From NCBI GenBank assembly GCA_039881145.1, contig JAYKKI010000003.1:9506001-9570000 (forward strand): a stretch of 64,000 nucleotides of DNA. The letters run 5' to 3'. Positions within the stretch are counted from its first letter, which is position 1. Each line of letters begins with the position of its first letter. The notes beneath the pieces were generated by a model. The model did no database searches, was not told where the DNA came from, and worked only from the letters and a program-made list of their open reading frames with translations. Below are positions 12,480-27,200 of this stretch, in pieces. This DNA comes from Druceiella hillmani (taxonomy: Eukaryota; Arthropoda; Insecta; Lepidoptera; Hepialidae). A program made the position numbers and the translations under genes.

Positions 12480-15400
12480 ATACGTTTCTTAAAACGTTTA
12501 AAACATGGCCATTAATGAGGTACAGTTATTATAGTTATTGTTGGTATGGAAAGGAATACCCATTTTCATTGAATTTTTAAAGGTTCAATACTGTATATCG
12601 CAGGTAAGCACTTTATGTTGAAAACAATTCCTACTAGAAGGCTGCATAACATATTTATTAGAAATTTCATAAATTTTGTATTCTTGTATTTTAGGTCTAA
12701 AACAAACATTTCACAATGTATTGGCAAAAAATTGATTTTTTACTTTTGAACCCGTATAACTTATTCTAGCTGATATATAGATGGGGATTTCTAAAGATAT
12801 TTTAGAAAGTCAGTGTCAACGTCGGGCCAAATTCCAAAACGTTTAATTTTTTTTCAAAATGTCATGTAGGTTTTGACTATAAAATTAAATAATCTTAGAA
12901 TATGTACCTGTAAAAAATCTTAAATTGCATATTGGTTAGAATGTTTAATCTCTAAAAGTGCATACTAAATAGTCACAAAAATAGTGAACTCACCCAGAAG
13001 ATGACGCATCACTATCAAAAGGTTTTTTAAATTTTAAAAGCAGCTACGTCACGCTAATGTTATAAGCATACAGAGATTTTAAATTCAACCTGTACACAGG
13101 CCGTGCGCATTGTCCTAAACTATGTAACATCGATCGTTTCCAGTTAACGGTTCATTAATGCGTCTACTCGAATTTTGGAAAACCTTCCCAGTCCACATAT
13201 ATGGTGGCTTCAGTTCCGTAGTGGAATAAATAAATGGAATAACAATAAGAGAATAATAAATAACATACATACCTATTTCATTCGTAATAATATGACAATA
13301 AATATTATTGTGGTTAAATAGGATATTTATTAAACTGGGTGGTAACCGTGAGATAACTGTTTATCTTAAAATTAACACCCTATTAAAGTTAAACGACAGT
13401 ACGGTAATAGACATGGAAGTGAAATATAAAAAAGGAATTATAAAACCATATTTAAATGACATTGTATATGATGAATTAAGTAAATAAGCAATTAGAAAAT
13501 ATTCTACATTAAATAACACATCAAATCCTTAACAACACTTACTTGAGGTATGGCGACTTACAGAACTAATTAATTTATCTTATGATAAAAAAATGCATTG
13601 GTAAGTTTACCTATAAAACTTAAGAAAAACTATTTCCATGTACAAGAATATATAGACCATATGTATAATGTCATATTTTCTTTTCCAACTGTAATTTATT
13701 ATGTGTGTGCAATAAAGTTATAGTTAGAGAAAAGAGTACGTCATCATAAATCACGATGTTAAACTTCTAAAATCAGAATAACTCCTATCAACCACAATTA
13801 TTATATTTACACTGTAATATTGTCTCGTCGGGAAGAAATTATGAATTTAGAGTTAAGATAGACCATAAATGTAGCTATTCATTGTCATGTGAGTGAAATA
13901 TTCCTTTCCTGTTCCGTGTTCTCGGATTTATTCCACATAACGTATGACACGACTGTATAAGAGTACCATCTATTTACTTACTGTATAAATTATTAGTTAC
14001 TACAATATGGAAACTTAATTCTTTTTCTGAAATCCTTGATATATTTTTCCATTTGAGCAAAAAATGAAGGTTATGTATTTTTATAATGGTAATAAACATA
14101 TTATTTAAATGGTATTTAATGTTAAGATGTAATATCAGCTAGCATTTAAGTAAAACGTCTTCTTCATTTCTACGCACTTCGCTTTTTTTTCATGAAAATT
14201 CTTTTCTGGTTGGAAAGTATTGGTGACTTATAAACTGTTACCATTCTATACCGCTATTTTAAATATTTTTAAAAACCGGACATATATTTTTTGTGCTTCA
14301 TATTTCTAAATTAAGAGCCATTCGGTTATTACAGACCGGATGTTATAATTTGATGGTTTTTAACCTTAATTACTTCGATCTGATTTATTTGTCATAGGTC
14401 ATTTAGAACTTACCGTAAGATTCAGTTATTTTTACATAATATTTGTATAACAAATACGATTAAAAAATTCAATACAAGGAAACGTTAACTAGATATGGCA
14501 TAAAATTGATATATTGATATAGAAAAAATACACATAATGCATGAGCTTTCTTCATTTCTCTTTATTTAACGCTATTTGACAGTCTGTACTATACGTTGTT
14601 AATTTTACAATTTATAATATTTATGAAAATTATAATTGAGATTAACAAATTATAATCTGTCGGATTAAAATATTTTAAAAAGACACAGTTTCATCTTGCC
14701 ATTATTAATAAATCTTTATGATTGGGCGTCTATTGTTAAATATATAAAGTAGGTGCATGTGTCGCTTTAACATGCGTAATAGGTATTGTGTGTAACGTTA
14801 GTTATTGCCCACTTCAAATTTAACATATTTTAGTAAAATTTTTACACGCTTCTATCACATGAATTTGCTTATTTTTTAATACAAATAGGAAATTATAACT
14901 TTTAATAGCACGAAATACCAACGAAACTTTAATGAAAACTCTTAGTGATAAATAGCAATATAAAAGTTTGAAGAATTAACTTAATATACCCATACCGTTT
15001 AGAATTAACTTAATATAACCAGAATGTACAAGAAAGTGTCGATGAAAAACATAATAATTAATTAATAATATAATCTGTTTTCTTTGAGTTAAGTAAAGGC
15101 GAGTGATGCATATTTATATTGTTGGCAGTAAGTATGTATTGACATGTTGTAACGGTCGATACATTCAATTGTAGTTCACAACAATTTGATAAATTGCTCA
15201 CTTTCGGCGAGGACATTCGTCGAGTGGATTCAACAATATTAAATATTCATATGAGAAAGACCAATAAAAGCACTTAAAATACTCCGTGGTTAATTTTTGA
15301 GAAGCAATATACTTTGTATCATTAACGGTAATTATATCTAGTTAAGAGCTAACATTTCACCGATGATGTCCGCAATTTAACAGTACGGAATAAACCAATT

Positions 15401-18400
15401 ATTGACTTGTATTCGAAAAAAGGGAATGAATATTATATGAAAATATAAAGGTTTTTTGTGTGTATGGATCAACATTTGAGAAATGAGGAAGTAAAAAAGT
15501 CTTAAAAGTTCGTATTAGTTTGTGATAAGTATTGTTGATCTTAACCTAACGTCATATCTTTGAAGTTACCTAATACAATGGCCAATATTTGAATTAAACA
15601 TTAAATGTAAAGTTTTAATCAAATACCACAAATTATAATTTTAGACTTGAAAGAAGTCAGAAATTATATTAAAGATTGAAAAACATATGTAACCTACAGG
15701 TGTATATCATATAAATCAATAACCTTTTTTTACGCAAATTTTTTTGGACCTTGAATTTTTTTTTCACGAAGGGCATACATTTTTTATGCAATTTATTACG
15801 GCACTTAATATTTTTTTCAACAATTATTTGTTATTATTTATATACCCAAGATAAATTTGTCAATATTTTCCTTATAAAAATTGTGTTTACCTTCTAGGCT
15901 TAAGATAACATCGAAAGAATCTTAAACTGAGGGCGTAAAAATTAATTTTTTAGTATAAAACGAATTCTTCGTGCATTATTTATTAAATTTTATCTGGAAA
16001 TTAAGCAAAAAAGAAACTTAGGAATTAGTCAAATTAAAATTAAGATTCACTAGTGTGACATACAATTTAAAGCATAATTAACCTATCTTTCATATATAAA
16101 GAAAGCAACGAGTGAAATGGGTTTAACATAAATTACAAACAATAAATCTATGGCAAATCTATGGCAAATAATCTATGGCCTATGGATTTGATGTTTCGTT
16201 AGAAAACATCAACGTGGTTTAAAAAATGTCACATTAAATTTACTTAATAGGAATGGTTTAATAATGAGGAAGGTGATTGCGCTTGTTGTATATTGCGAAT
16301 TAGATGCAGCATTAACACGACTCGAACAGAAATGTTTCCATCAGAAAAAATGGAAACCAAATCTGAACGAATTAATTATGTTGTTTGTGAATCAGAAGCT
16401 CTAGAGGTATGTGTTTTGAAAACAATTACTGCCAGACGATAATTATCACGGTAGCATTAAGTAATCCACATGTATTCTACATATAAATTTTCATTTTGTT
16501 CATTTTTGCTGACATTATGTCTAACTTGTATAGGATAAATGTTGGATAGATACCCACTTTTTTTTAAAAAGCTATATTTTTAAAACAATCAACGTTATAT
16601 GAATAATTTTATTGATTATTGATACAGTCATCTTTGATCTTTGAAATTGTAAATAAATCATTTCTTAATCCTCTAAGAAAGAGGATTCTTGCTTGCGTTG
16701 TGCGATTGTTGCTCGTATGCAATATTTGTGATGAGAATAGTTTTTCTTTGAAATTTAACGAGGTTGCGGATAAATATTTGCCTAAGGTGTTTTTTAGAAT
16801 TTTTGCTTGCATTACGCCCTTATTATTATAAATTTTTCCCACGTTTAATCTCCCACGATCAATTCATCCCACAATTATTATCAATGCTTCTTGGGTCCAT
16901 CCCTTTTTCTCTTGTATTTACGTGGTATGGATAAATAACCTTTAATTTTAATTAAACGCATTTATCTTTGATAGTAGGATATACACCTCTATATCAGTCA
17001 ATACTCACTAAAACTAAGGCATCTGTCCTTTTTGCTAAGGATGGATGCCTTTTGCTTTAGAAAATTTAAAAAAAAATTAAATTACTATGAAAGAAATAAT
17101 AATATAAATTCAATACTTCATTTACTAGACAAATAAAATGAAACAGATTCACTCTACTTATCTAAAAAACAAATTGCAACAGTCTGCAACACGCGATCGA
17201 CATTCTAAATACGACTGTTTTTTGGACGCCACCCACCGACACGTCTTGTTTCATATGTTCACTCGCACACCCCAAGGTGTGGGTAATTAGTACTTTCCTG
17301 ATATAGTACTAAAATTGTCAATGCGTGTTTCTTAACATGTCGGGTTACTATCGAGGCATTTATTCTCCTACGGCAACTATGGGATAATTGGTTACCCTAT
17401 AAGTGCAAATATAATGAAGTATAACTATCATTTATAACTATGTTATTCCAGATCGATAAGCGGTGTATTCTTACCATTGTCATGACTTTCGAAAATAAAC
17501 CTGTTAATTACGAATTTATCTCACACTGGCAAATATAAATATTTAAGAGTATATAGTATTCCCATTAAACCATTTGCAAATTCTAATATTATTTTTCATA
17601 ATATAAATATGCGTCGGATGAAACAGATGCGTCGTTCATATTTTATAGCCATAAAATATCGTAAATATGTCCAATTATTTAGAATAATCGCTTCACTTTT
17701 CAGGTAAACTTCTTAACAATTTATTTCTTTTTCGAAAATGTAGCATTAGCAATGTCGGAAATACAGGGGCAGAAACATGTTAAAAAATAGCCCTATAATT
17801 GTCCTACCTAGCACAATTCAGCCTACCGATATTCAAAAAGGATGAGCCGTAATTACTAGCGACATATACTAAATCGAGTGTCAACTTATTATTTAAAAAG
17901 AAAACGAATTAAAATACTCAGCAATGGCTCAAAATACAGCGACTTCACTTGAGCACAAAATTCGATCGCGCGTGCGTCATAAATGTGGAAAACAGACTGA
18001 ACCAATATACTCGTATTTCACGTACATCGAGCTGTCTGATATGCCCTCCTTATTATTTGTGACTGTTGTACTCGTAAAATATTTAAATAAAACTTGAAAC
18101 TATCGGCTAAGGGAAATATTATACATTAATAAATATTTATTATACTTCACTTATCATTTATAAACACCTTATTCTCTTTCTTATAGAAATCTCTTCAATC
18201 TGCATATTATAAGAAAGAAAAATATTACATTTATTTTTTTTTGAGAAAAAGCTTCATTGGTTTATACATAGAACAAGAATTCATAAAGATTTTGAAACTT
18301 TAAAAACAACTAACACTTTTTTTTCAAAATTATTTGGGACGTTATCGAAAAGCAGCTATGCATTTTAGAAAAATAATTCAACTAAACTGGTGAATGTCCA

Positions 18401-19440
18401 CTTAGTAGATTGTTTACAAAATCCAAAAACCTACTTCTAATACTTTCCTTTTTTTATCTGCACTTATTTCTTTAAATACTGCTAGTATAAATTCCTTGCA
18501 TTATGTCATAAACATGATTAATGTTCACTATTTCACGTTAAACAGGTCTTAAATGAGCCGAGTTTTATTTTCCTTTAATCTTGATGACCTGGCAATGACT
18601 GTAAAATTATCCAAGTAGCGTTAATACTATTTGAACTCTGAGCTATTGGTCCAATTATAATTTGGTAATCATAAATTTCTTGACACTGTGCTTTGTTAAC
18701 ATAAAATAAACAAAATTAGACGATTAGAAAGTTAAGGTTTTTATTTCAAAAAGTAGATATACCTAAATTAAAATTATTTTATTAATTCTTAGTTAAAATT
18801 TTTAATTAAATTTGCGTGAAATGTTCATTTGATAAATACTTTTAATCTCTTCATATTACTTTTAACCTCTTCATATTAATTACATTTATATAAAATAGTC
18901 ATATTAAATAAGATATATATTTTTTTCTAAATTGGTAATTAATTATTGCGATTATTGGCCTTAACTACTTTTTAATAGCAATGTTCTTACAATATACTTC
19001 TGTAGTCAATTCTCGCGTTTTTAAAATTTGTTGAATGGCGATACATCTAAATATAATTCACTGTTATAAAAGAATGTTAACCACAAATACAAGTACTGAC
19101 TAAAATAAGAAAACTGTTTTCTTCATATTATTATGTCTAATTGAACATGGAAAAAAATGCAAGGTATCGTGGTTATTAATATTAATATTAGTTAGAAATA
19201 ATATTTTGCTAATATTTATTTTTTTATTAATTATTATTAATTATTAGCTAATATTTTGCAAATCTATGTACGGAAACGATATTTTGTGACGAAACTTTCA
19301 GCTATATATTTATATTTTTATTATTTTATACTTTTTGGTGCGCTTCTCAGTCGGCGGTTATTTGAAAATTGTTATGCTGTCCGAAGTTTTTCAAAATGTC
19401 TACTTACGATGAATTTCATGTTAATAATATTTCATCCATT
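12480..19440. other. Featureless AT-rich DNA
   Basis: No transposon protein, RNA gene or convincing exon was recognised. Minor items are a 'gaattaacttaatata' direct repeat near 14975 and 15003, a run of 'ctatggcaaat' duplications near 16148-16185, overlapping antisense open frames at 16609-16842 that carry no known motif, a 'cacaccccaaggtgtggg' palindrome near 17265, and a duplicated 'ttttaatctcttcatatta' near 18840 and 18861. Confidence 0.5.
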
Positions 19441-19459
19441 AAAATCGAATCCTGAGTTA

Positions 19460-19665
19460 AGTGATAAAGCCTTTGCTTCAGACCCGCAATTATAAATTTA
19501 TAAATGCCAAATCCTCAAGTCTCACGGTTTAAGCAGACAATACGCCTATAGCGTCAGTGTTAAGGAGTTTGAACCCAAAGTTCAATGACAAAGCCTTTGA
19601 TTGATATTCATAATACTACTTGAAAAACAATAGATCCTCAAGTCTCACGGTTTAAGTTAGCAGCA
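19460..19665. repeat. Tandem duplication, about 124-bp period
   Basis: Two diverged copies each contain 'gataaagcctttg' or 'gacaaagcctttg' (about 19463 and 19587) and then 'atcctcaagtctcacggttt' (19511 and 19634). The second block is identical over more than 20 bases, while the part between has drifted. Confidence 0.75.
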
Positions 19666-19699
19666 CACAAACCGACATAAGAATTTATGGATAAAAGAT

Positions 19700-22150
19700 T
19701 GGAAATATCGTTATATTAATGTCCTGTTATCACGAAAACTGAATACGGGCGCAAAGTTTCACGAGAACAAATTAAGTAGAAATAGTTGAAAAATAGAAGG
19801 CAAGACTTGAATCAACGAAAAAATACGGACCGTGAATTTAAATAAAATTATTTAAAAACGTGGTTTCATGCTTTCGCATATTCCCGTATAATATTTGTAT
19901 ATTCTTTTACTTTGATATTTTGAAATAGACCTAGAGGCCACAATAAGTCAAATGACTCCAAATTCGATGAGTTTAATTCCTCGTCCTTACGAAATCCTGT
20001 TCCCTATTTCAGCTTTATAATAACAGCTAAGGGGTATAAGGGATATAAATTTCCTCTTTAGCCAAACAATAATAGGTTATCATCAAACCCATAAAATTGC
20101 ATAGCCGTACAATACTAGGTTATCATCAAACATATAAAATCTAAACACAATCACTGCATCTGTCTTATCCAGTATTGAGGAATTTAGAATTTCCATTTCA
20201 CGCAACTCTGATTGTTAAAGCAATAAATATCTGAAAGCTATTTTACATAATATTCAATTAATCCTCGATAAAACACTCAGCAGGTAGGTACTTTTTATCT
20301 TCCACAATTAATTTTTAGAATTGCTTCTTTAAATACAAAAGTCCAACAAACGACAAGCCTTTCAGTTTTAAGGTATTTCGGACCAAATCATATAACATAA
20401 ATTTTGCGTACTTCGACGTATCATAGTTACAAACCGTTTTAAAAAAGTAATACGTGAAAAAATGTCTTATATGCAGTAAAATATAATCGTGAAAAATTTA
20501 TGTTATCATAGAAATACTTATATTTAAATACATCATTTAAATATTTATACGATACTTTCTGGAACTACAGCTATTATTAAAATTCATGTATAGAGCCGTA
20601 AAATCTTACTACGTGTGAATTTCTAGATTATAAATTTATTTCTTTATTATTATTCTAAACGATAGTAAAAGCTCTTTTGGATATGATAGGTTATAGATAA
20701 GTTTGATGATTTATCAAAAATGCAATGAATATATAAGCTATTAAATTTATAATTTCTGATCAAAAATATCTCGGAAACTACTGTAGAATAAGTAAATTTT
20801 GTAATTACTTAATAAAATGATATTTTCTTCCTGATATACTGACCTGATTTCCAGAATTTCCTGGAGTTGGTTTTTGGGAGACTCAAACTAATTGTAAAAC
20901 GCGTTAGGTGAAGGATCATTGCAGTGTTGGATAGTACGGCTCACAATTTGGCGGGGAGCTATCGTGCAATCAAATTGGTTTAGTATCATATTTAATGTAT
21001 TGCATTTAATGTGTTTATTATCAGTTTATTACACAATGTGAATTTGACCGTTCGACATTAAATTAAAATCCAGTCAGTATTAGTTGTCATAAATACTTCG
21101 TAGTGAAATATATAAATAGTGAAATAAACCATTACACCAATATTAAAAAAATATTTTTACAACAAGAAACAAATAAAATAGCATTTTAATACAAACAAAA
21201 CGTAAAACAATATTAAATTGTTTATATTACTTATCTTAATATAACAGAAATGATCCGCAGTTGTTTTTCTCGGCGCGGCGTATTTGAAGTTACATACTCG
21301 TGTTTGAAATTAGAAAACACTTAAAATTATTCCTGTGACTAAACTACTGAATTCTGTTAATTGATTTTTGGTGTAGGGTTGAGAAACATCATTAAGTAAA
21401 TGAGGATTTATTTAATGTCGAACTTTCGAATACACATGTTATATTGAATATGCTTAATAACACGAATCAGTCGATTCTTCTTAGAGATTAATCTGAATAT
21501 TATTGTCTTACATTTAAAATGTTAGTTTCTGAAGGGTATGTATAGCAAACGAGTGAAATTAAAACCAAAATGAAAATAGTTTAAACTCATACAGATTGGA
21601 ATGGTAAAATTTTATGTGGGAGTATATATAGGTGACAGAATTAAGGTTGTTTATTTATGAAAGAAAAAAGAAAAAATTATAAGATAATAAAGAATAAATG
21701 AAAAGAAAAGAATTATAAGAAATATTGCGGAAGAAAAAATTATATCAAATAAAGTAAGACTATTGATACATACTTGTACACTAGAGCAAAAAATTGTTGA
21801 TCAAAATTTTAGGCTTTGCGAAATAATAATGGAGGTTAACTAAATGCACTTGAGATAATTGCGGAATATACGTAAAATATATGTGATGCAGATAATGGAA
21901 AAAAGTACTGAGTCAGTTTAATCATATCAAATGGATAAACAAGAAAATAAGAGTTCGCTCGTTGATCTTATATTAAAACTGAATTCCGTTTAAAATGAAA
22001 AAAAATGTGACAGGAATCATGAAAATAATTCTGGCATGCGACAAAGTATGAATACATAATATCATATATATCAGTAGTTCTAAATGTCGTTCTAAATATC
22101 AATCAGCATAAGGTTACGTACATATTAATATATTAAGAGGCTAAATTGAA
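19700..22150. other. AT-rich DNA with minor short repeats
   Basis: A short duplication 'aggttatcatcaaac' occurs near 20073 and 20112. A purine-rich stretch of mostly AAG/AAAG composition occupies about 21656-21750. No coding, RNA or transposon feature was recognised. Confidence 0.5.
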
Positions 22151-22152
22151 GG

Positions 22153-22302
22153 TATCATCGTTCCTCTAGTACAGTGGTGTAAAGAACCCGAATCATAAAC
22201 GTGCGAAGTAAATCTGTTTATGTTATTCATCATTCCTTTAGCATAATTGTGTAAGAACCCGAATTAGACATGCAAAACACACGTGTAAGTTAAATCTAAA
22301 AC
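22153..22302. repeat. Diverged tandem duplication, about 74-80 bp
   Basis: Two successive blocks share 'tcatcgttcctctag' or 'tcatcattcctttag', then 'gtgtaaagaacccgaat' or 'gtgtaagaacccgaat', then 'gtaaatct' or 'gttaaatct'. Spacing differs by small indels. Confidence 0.65.
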
Positions 22303-22570
22303 AGAAAAATACCAATTTCATCTTAATATGAAAAAAATCTATCCACATTTGGATTATATTATTATCGTTCCGAGCGGGTTTTCAATAGTCGTAAAATGAG
22401 TAAAATACTCCTTTTTCTATTTATATTACCGGCAAGAGCAAATACTCATGAGAATATTTTCGTGCCAGGAATAAAAATTATTATAATTAAGCTTTAATTT
22501 TGAGACGTCACCGTACTGTTGATTGTAGTCAGAGATAAACCGGGTAGCTTTTAATACTATACATTGGATA

Positions 22571-22706
22571 CTATACATACAGGAGACTGTGCAACTAATT
22601 ACATCGACCCAACATGGAGTAGGCTTACTATATAGGATAGTATACAGCGATACTATACAGGAGACTGTGCAACTAATTACATCGACCCAACATGGAGTAG
22701 GCTTAT
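22571..22706. repeat. Recent tandem duplication, 78-bp period
   Basis: The block that begins at 'aggagactgt' and ends at 'gtaggctta' occurs identically at 22581-22629 and 22659-22707. It is joined by a short TA-rich linker (ctatataggatagtatacagcgatactatac). Identity across about 49 bases indicates a recent event. Open frames across it on both strands simply repeat the same peptide. Confidence 0.9.
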
Positions 22707-23302
22707 TGATGATACCATGTCTAAAAATACAATTCAACCTTATAGGTGGTGCAGCAATGAATGTTTTATTTTGTCATTTATTCTTTATAAATCATATTTT
22801 TACTTTTGTTGAAATTTAAAAACTTTGAATGAAAGTTATAGTTTAGAATTATAATATTTATTTATGTATTGTATGCGAATTATTATTTATTCGAAATATT
22901 AATAAATTTAAAAGAAAATCATAATTTGTGTTTACCCCATCTGTATGATCGATGACACTTCAAGACTTGACGTTTTGTCAAATGATTATATAATTTAATA
23001 TGATTTATATAAATATTACATAATTAAATAAAATAAATACAAAATAATTTTGTAAGGTATAGGTATAACTTTCTTGAAAAAATATATTTGTTCCATTTCA
23101 TTTGATTTTGAAAATTATAAATTGCCTTTTGTTATTCGTACACTTATTTCGCTCGTCAAGTTTCTTCGTTAGTCTTTTCAAAGTCCTTTACAAGAACATA
23201 TTATATATTAATAATGGAGTTTAACTAAATGTTCTTGCCACTTTAAGATATTCTTAATAATAAAATATTAATTGTGCATCCTTGCCTTGAAATTCTTTTC
23301 AG

Positions 23303-23398
23303 ACTCTCGTAGCAGCTGGTATGATATTCCTGCTGTTTACATTTTTGCTGTTGGAAGAGTCAACTTTGAACATATGTGAAAAATTATTTGGTAAATAA
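23303..23398 (+). CDS. Candidate 3' terminal exon, 31 codons, membrane-like
   Basis: A good acceptor-like sequence, 'ccttgccttgaaattcttttcag' ending at 23302, is followed by an in-phase frame that stops with TAA at 23396-23398. The predicted peptide begins TLVAAGMIFLLFTFLLLEES and ends ICEKLFGK. That is one strongly hydrophobic segment of about 16 residues followed by a short charged tail, as at the C-terminus of a membrane protein. The stretch is richer in GC than its surroundings. A possible AATAAA lies near 23503. No upstream exon was identified, so this may be the last exon of a gene starting far upstream, an exon fragment, or chance. I do not recognise the protein. Confidence 0.3.
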   Translation, partial: TLVAAGMIFLLFTFLLLEESTLNICEKLFGK

Positions 23399-23401
23399 TT
23401 G

Positions 23402-24290
23402 AAAGCCAGAATATCATTTACACATTCTGGCTTGGAGATTTCCAGCCGAAAAGTGCTAACAAAAGTTATAGATCATCGGGGAAGCATTTTTGATTCTTGC
23501 AATAAAAAAATAGTAATGGAACACTTCGAGAAAGTTTTACAACCGTGAGGTGTTTGTTACGATAAATCTTTATAAAATAATACAAGGAAAGTAAAATAAC
23601 TCATCACGAATTCCGATCGCTTTATTATTGAAATTACACGAATAAGTCGAAAACAAAATATCTAGACGTGGACTGTTCCTGCGGGTGACGACTAGTTGCC
23701 GTAATGTGAGTCTTCTTCATAAGGCAGCTTGCTTCAGTAACAAGATCTTGCACTGTTAAGAGCCTGCTCAGATCATCATCAGCTGAAAAGTAGGCTCAAA
23801 GCAATCAAGAAGCAAGATATTGGTGAAAAAAAGGATTTTCGTGACCCTTTTTTATTTTTACCAGAGGACACGATAACTCATAAGATCCTTCATTCCGTTT
23901 TTAGAATGTCAAAACAAAGTTTCTGAAAATTTTCAGCTTTCATTCCGAGATATCACTTTATTTGAAACCTTCATGTCACTTTATTTGACAGCATAATAAG
24001 TGACTAACAGAATTCTAAAAATAGGTGATTAGAGACTAAATAAATATTACCTCTTTCTCATACCAATATTTTTCAGTTAATGACATAATTGTGATACAGG
24101 AAAAAATTTTCATTTTTTCTAATCGCCACCTAACATTTATTATTATAATTTAGAATTTTAAAGGAATATATTATTACAAGATGTTTAAATGTAAACTGAT
24201 TCGTCACAAATGTGTTACAAATGCTGTTGTTTGTTGTTGTCGTATTCCACATGGATGGTGAAATAAATAATAGTAAAAGGACACAAAAAA
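23402..24290. other. AT-rich DNA between candidate exon and LINE
   Basis: It contains a small hairpin, 'gccagaat' paired with 'attctggc', at about 23404-23434. The part at about 23630-23800 is GC-richer, but no open frame or repeat was recognised there. The last bases before 24290 would be the 3' UTR side of the minus-strand LINE. Confidence 0.4.
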
Positions 24291-27200
24291 GAGGACTAAA
24301 TTGAGTCAAAGCTTTTTAAAACTGCCTCCGCTAGTTTCGGTGCATCATTGTTATACAAGATTTCTTGCAGCAGATCGCTCAATGGAGACATTTCCACTTT
24401 CAGGATGTTTGCTGCGAAAGCTGGACACTTAAAGATATGTTTGAGGAGAGCTGGACTTCGGGACAATTCTTACAATGAATATAAGTTCTGGAATTGTCTG
24501 GGTAGATTTTCATGCATTTAAGGTGATTAGTTCTTATTCGGGCTATTGTAGATGTGACATGTCTAGGGCAGTTGATATCAGTAATGAAGAGTTTATTAAA
24601 GGTGTGGATCAAAATTTTGCATCTTGCCATTGCGTCAGTATCTGCAAGTGTGATGGTGTTACGTAAATGTGATAGTAGATCGAGCTTCTGGCTTCTTTGG
24701 CTAGAGTATCAGCGCACTTGTTTCCCTCTATACTAACGTGTGCAGGGATTCATTGTATTGTAGAGGATTTTTCGTTGCAGTTTAGATGTTCGAGAAGAGC
24801 ATTATTTGCGGAGATGATATTTGTCGCTCCATTTGTAATAACTTCCAAAACCGATTTGGTATCTGAAAGATATGTATTCCCTCTGTGGAAGTCAGTAAGG
24901 TATAACGTGAGGGCTTCCTTAATTGCTAAGAGTTCACTGGTGAAATGATGTGCAATAATGCCTGTGTTAACATTGTGATTAATCTATCTGTCGTCTGGCA
25001 GAAAGATTAATCAGGTAAATGCCAGCTTCTCCTTTGTTCAGAAATTAGTTTGAGGAACAGTCTCTATAGGACAATGCTAAGTTTTCATTGGAGAGTTCTT
25101 CGACCGTATCCAGTCCTTCTTGTTTTAGGGTTAGGTTTTTGGAGCTAGTAAGCAGTAAGTTCAGGTTAAAAATAACGTTCTCTGGTGGTTTTCTCGGAAT
25201 GACGGGTTCTCAAAGAAGATTAAAGCAGGAGTATTCCAAATGTACTTCTTTCCTGATGTTACTATCAAAGTGAAGAGTCGAGGATTATTTGTGGCTAGTT
25301 GCTTCTACTTGTTTCCAGTTATTGAAGACTCTAGTAGAGATGTGGTCAGTGTTGTCGCTGCGAAGTTTATTTGTAAATTTGAAGGTAGGAAGATTATGTC
25401 TGATTTATGACTGAGATTATGTCTTTCAAAGGATGCAGACCATACTCCTGCTCAGATTGGTGGTTACTTGTTGACGAAACTGCGCCAATAGTTTTTTGGC
25501 AGCTCGATGTTGTGCGGAATCAAGTTCCTGCTTGACCGTGGCAGAACTGGTCTAATGACCGTGCTATATGTATTTTTAAGTGTTTGAGGTCGTGAGTTCC
25601 ACAAAGTTTTCTGAGAATATTTAATTTTCTCAGAGCTTTGTTGGCAGTTTATTTAATGTGATTTGTAAAGAGAGCTCAGGATTCAGGAAAAATACAAGAT
25701 ACTTTGCCTGGTCGATTGGTTGGTGTTAAAAGTGCTTCTATTTCGCCTGATGGTAGAGAAAATGCTGTAATTCGTTTTGAATTTATAGATAAATAATTCA
25801 AGGTCCATGCAACAAAATGATCGAGGATTATGTTAAGAGTTCTGGTAGATGATTGAATATTGTTGTAAGAATGCCAGACTGTAACATCATCAGCATAGCA
25901 TGATTTTTTATTTCAGGATGAACATGAGGATGGATGGTGTTCATAAAAATAAGGAAGAGGAGGGAACTCAAGACTGAGCCCTGTGTTACACTTGCCCGTA
26001 GCCTTCGTGACTTAGAAGAAGCTTCATTTAATCTTCCCTAAGGGAATCGTCTATCCATATTAGCGCATATCTCCTTATTTCTATGTTATAAATGATGTGG
26101 ACTAGCTTTTGTCGCCAAACTTGGTCAAATGCTGTTGAAAGATTTAAAAGGACAGCCACATGTCTTCTGTGAGGATTTTCCTGAAAGCGATCGATGATCG
26201 TCTGACAGAGGTAAAAGAGTTGGTCGACAGTACTATGATGGGTTCGGTATGCTGTTTGGTAGAAGCGGAGTTTGTTCTTTTTTTTAAGCCGTTCCATGCA
26301 TCTGCGATGGATAGCCAGTTCCATGGGCTTGCAGAGAGTTATGGCGAGGGAAATCTGCCTATAGTTGCTGCACACCGAAGCATTTTTGTTTGATTTCAGG
26401 ATTGGAATGACGACTGAGTTTTTCCAGATTTTAGTTGGTTTGCCTGATTCAGGTAGGAGATGTTAATAATTTCTTAAAGGTCTTTCTTTGCATAGTTACC
26501 AGAGTGCTGGACAATGTGGCCAAAGATAAGATAGGCAGTGACATCTTTTTTATGGTTCATTTTGATGGAGATAATAAAAGTGTTCGCTGATAGCTTTTTT
26601 AAGAAATTTCCATGTTGTTTTTCTTGCCGATTGATAGTTAATGGCGATGATATCAAGGGTAGATGTTGTGTCGTTGGTTTTTGAAATATATGTTGCTGTC
26701 TCATCGTTAATTACTGTGAATTTAATGTCACACATAAGGTCCTCAATCTATGAGCCTTTTGAAACTAATATTGATAATACCAAGAGGGGTTTTTAGCATT
26801 TAAATTGGCAAAGGTTAATTATGGTTTTAGAGCTGGAAATATCCACTAATAAGTCAAGGAGATCGGTATTGATAGCTGAATTATCTGAATGGTATACATT
26901 TAGGATTGTACCTTCATGTTGAGGCAGTGTGATGTCGATTGCGTGCGCTTCAGTACAGTATTCACTGTTGGTATCTAGATTTGTTGGAAATGATATTTCA
27001 CTGAACTTATCGTCATCGGTTTTGATGAGAATAGCAACGCCTCCACCTGACTGATTCTTCCTGTCCGTCCTTCCTTTCGCAGAGTAGTGTCCCCTTTGAC
27101 AGATAGCTTTAAATTTGGATTTAACTTTGTTTCTTGCAGACATGCAACATAAACATTGTTTTCCTTAGGATTTTTGAAGGTTCATGATCCTTTCTCTGGG

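Noticed and set aside
16609..16842. Overlapping plus and minus frames of 70 and 77 codons
   Set aside because: Antisense overlapping frames over the same bases, with no motif on either strand.
23404..23434. Hairpin after the candidate stop codon as a bacterial-type terminator
   Set aside because: The window is eukaryotic by every other sign, and the short AT-rich hairpin lacks a U-tract.
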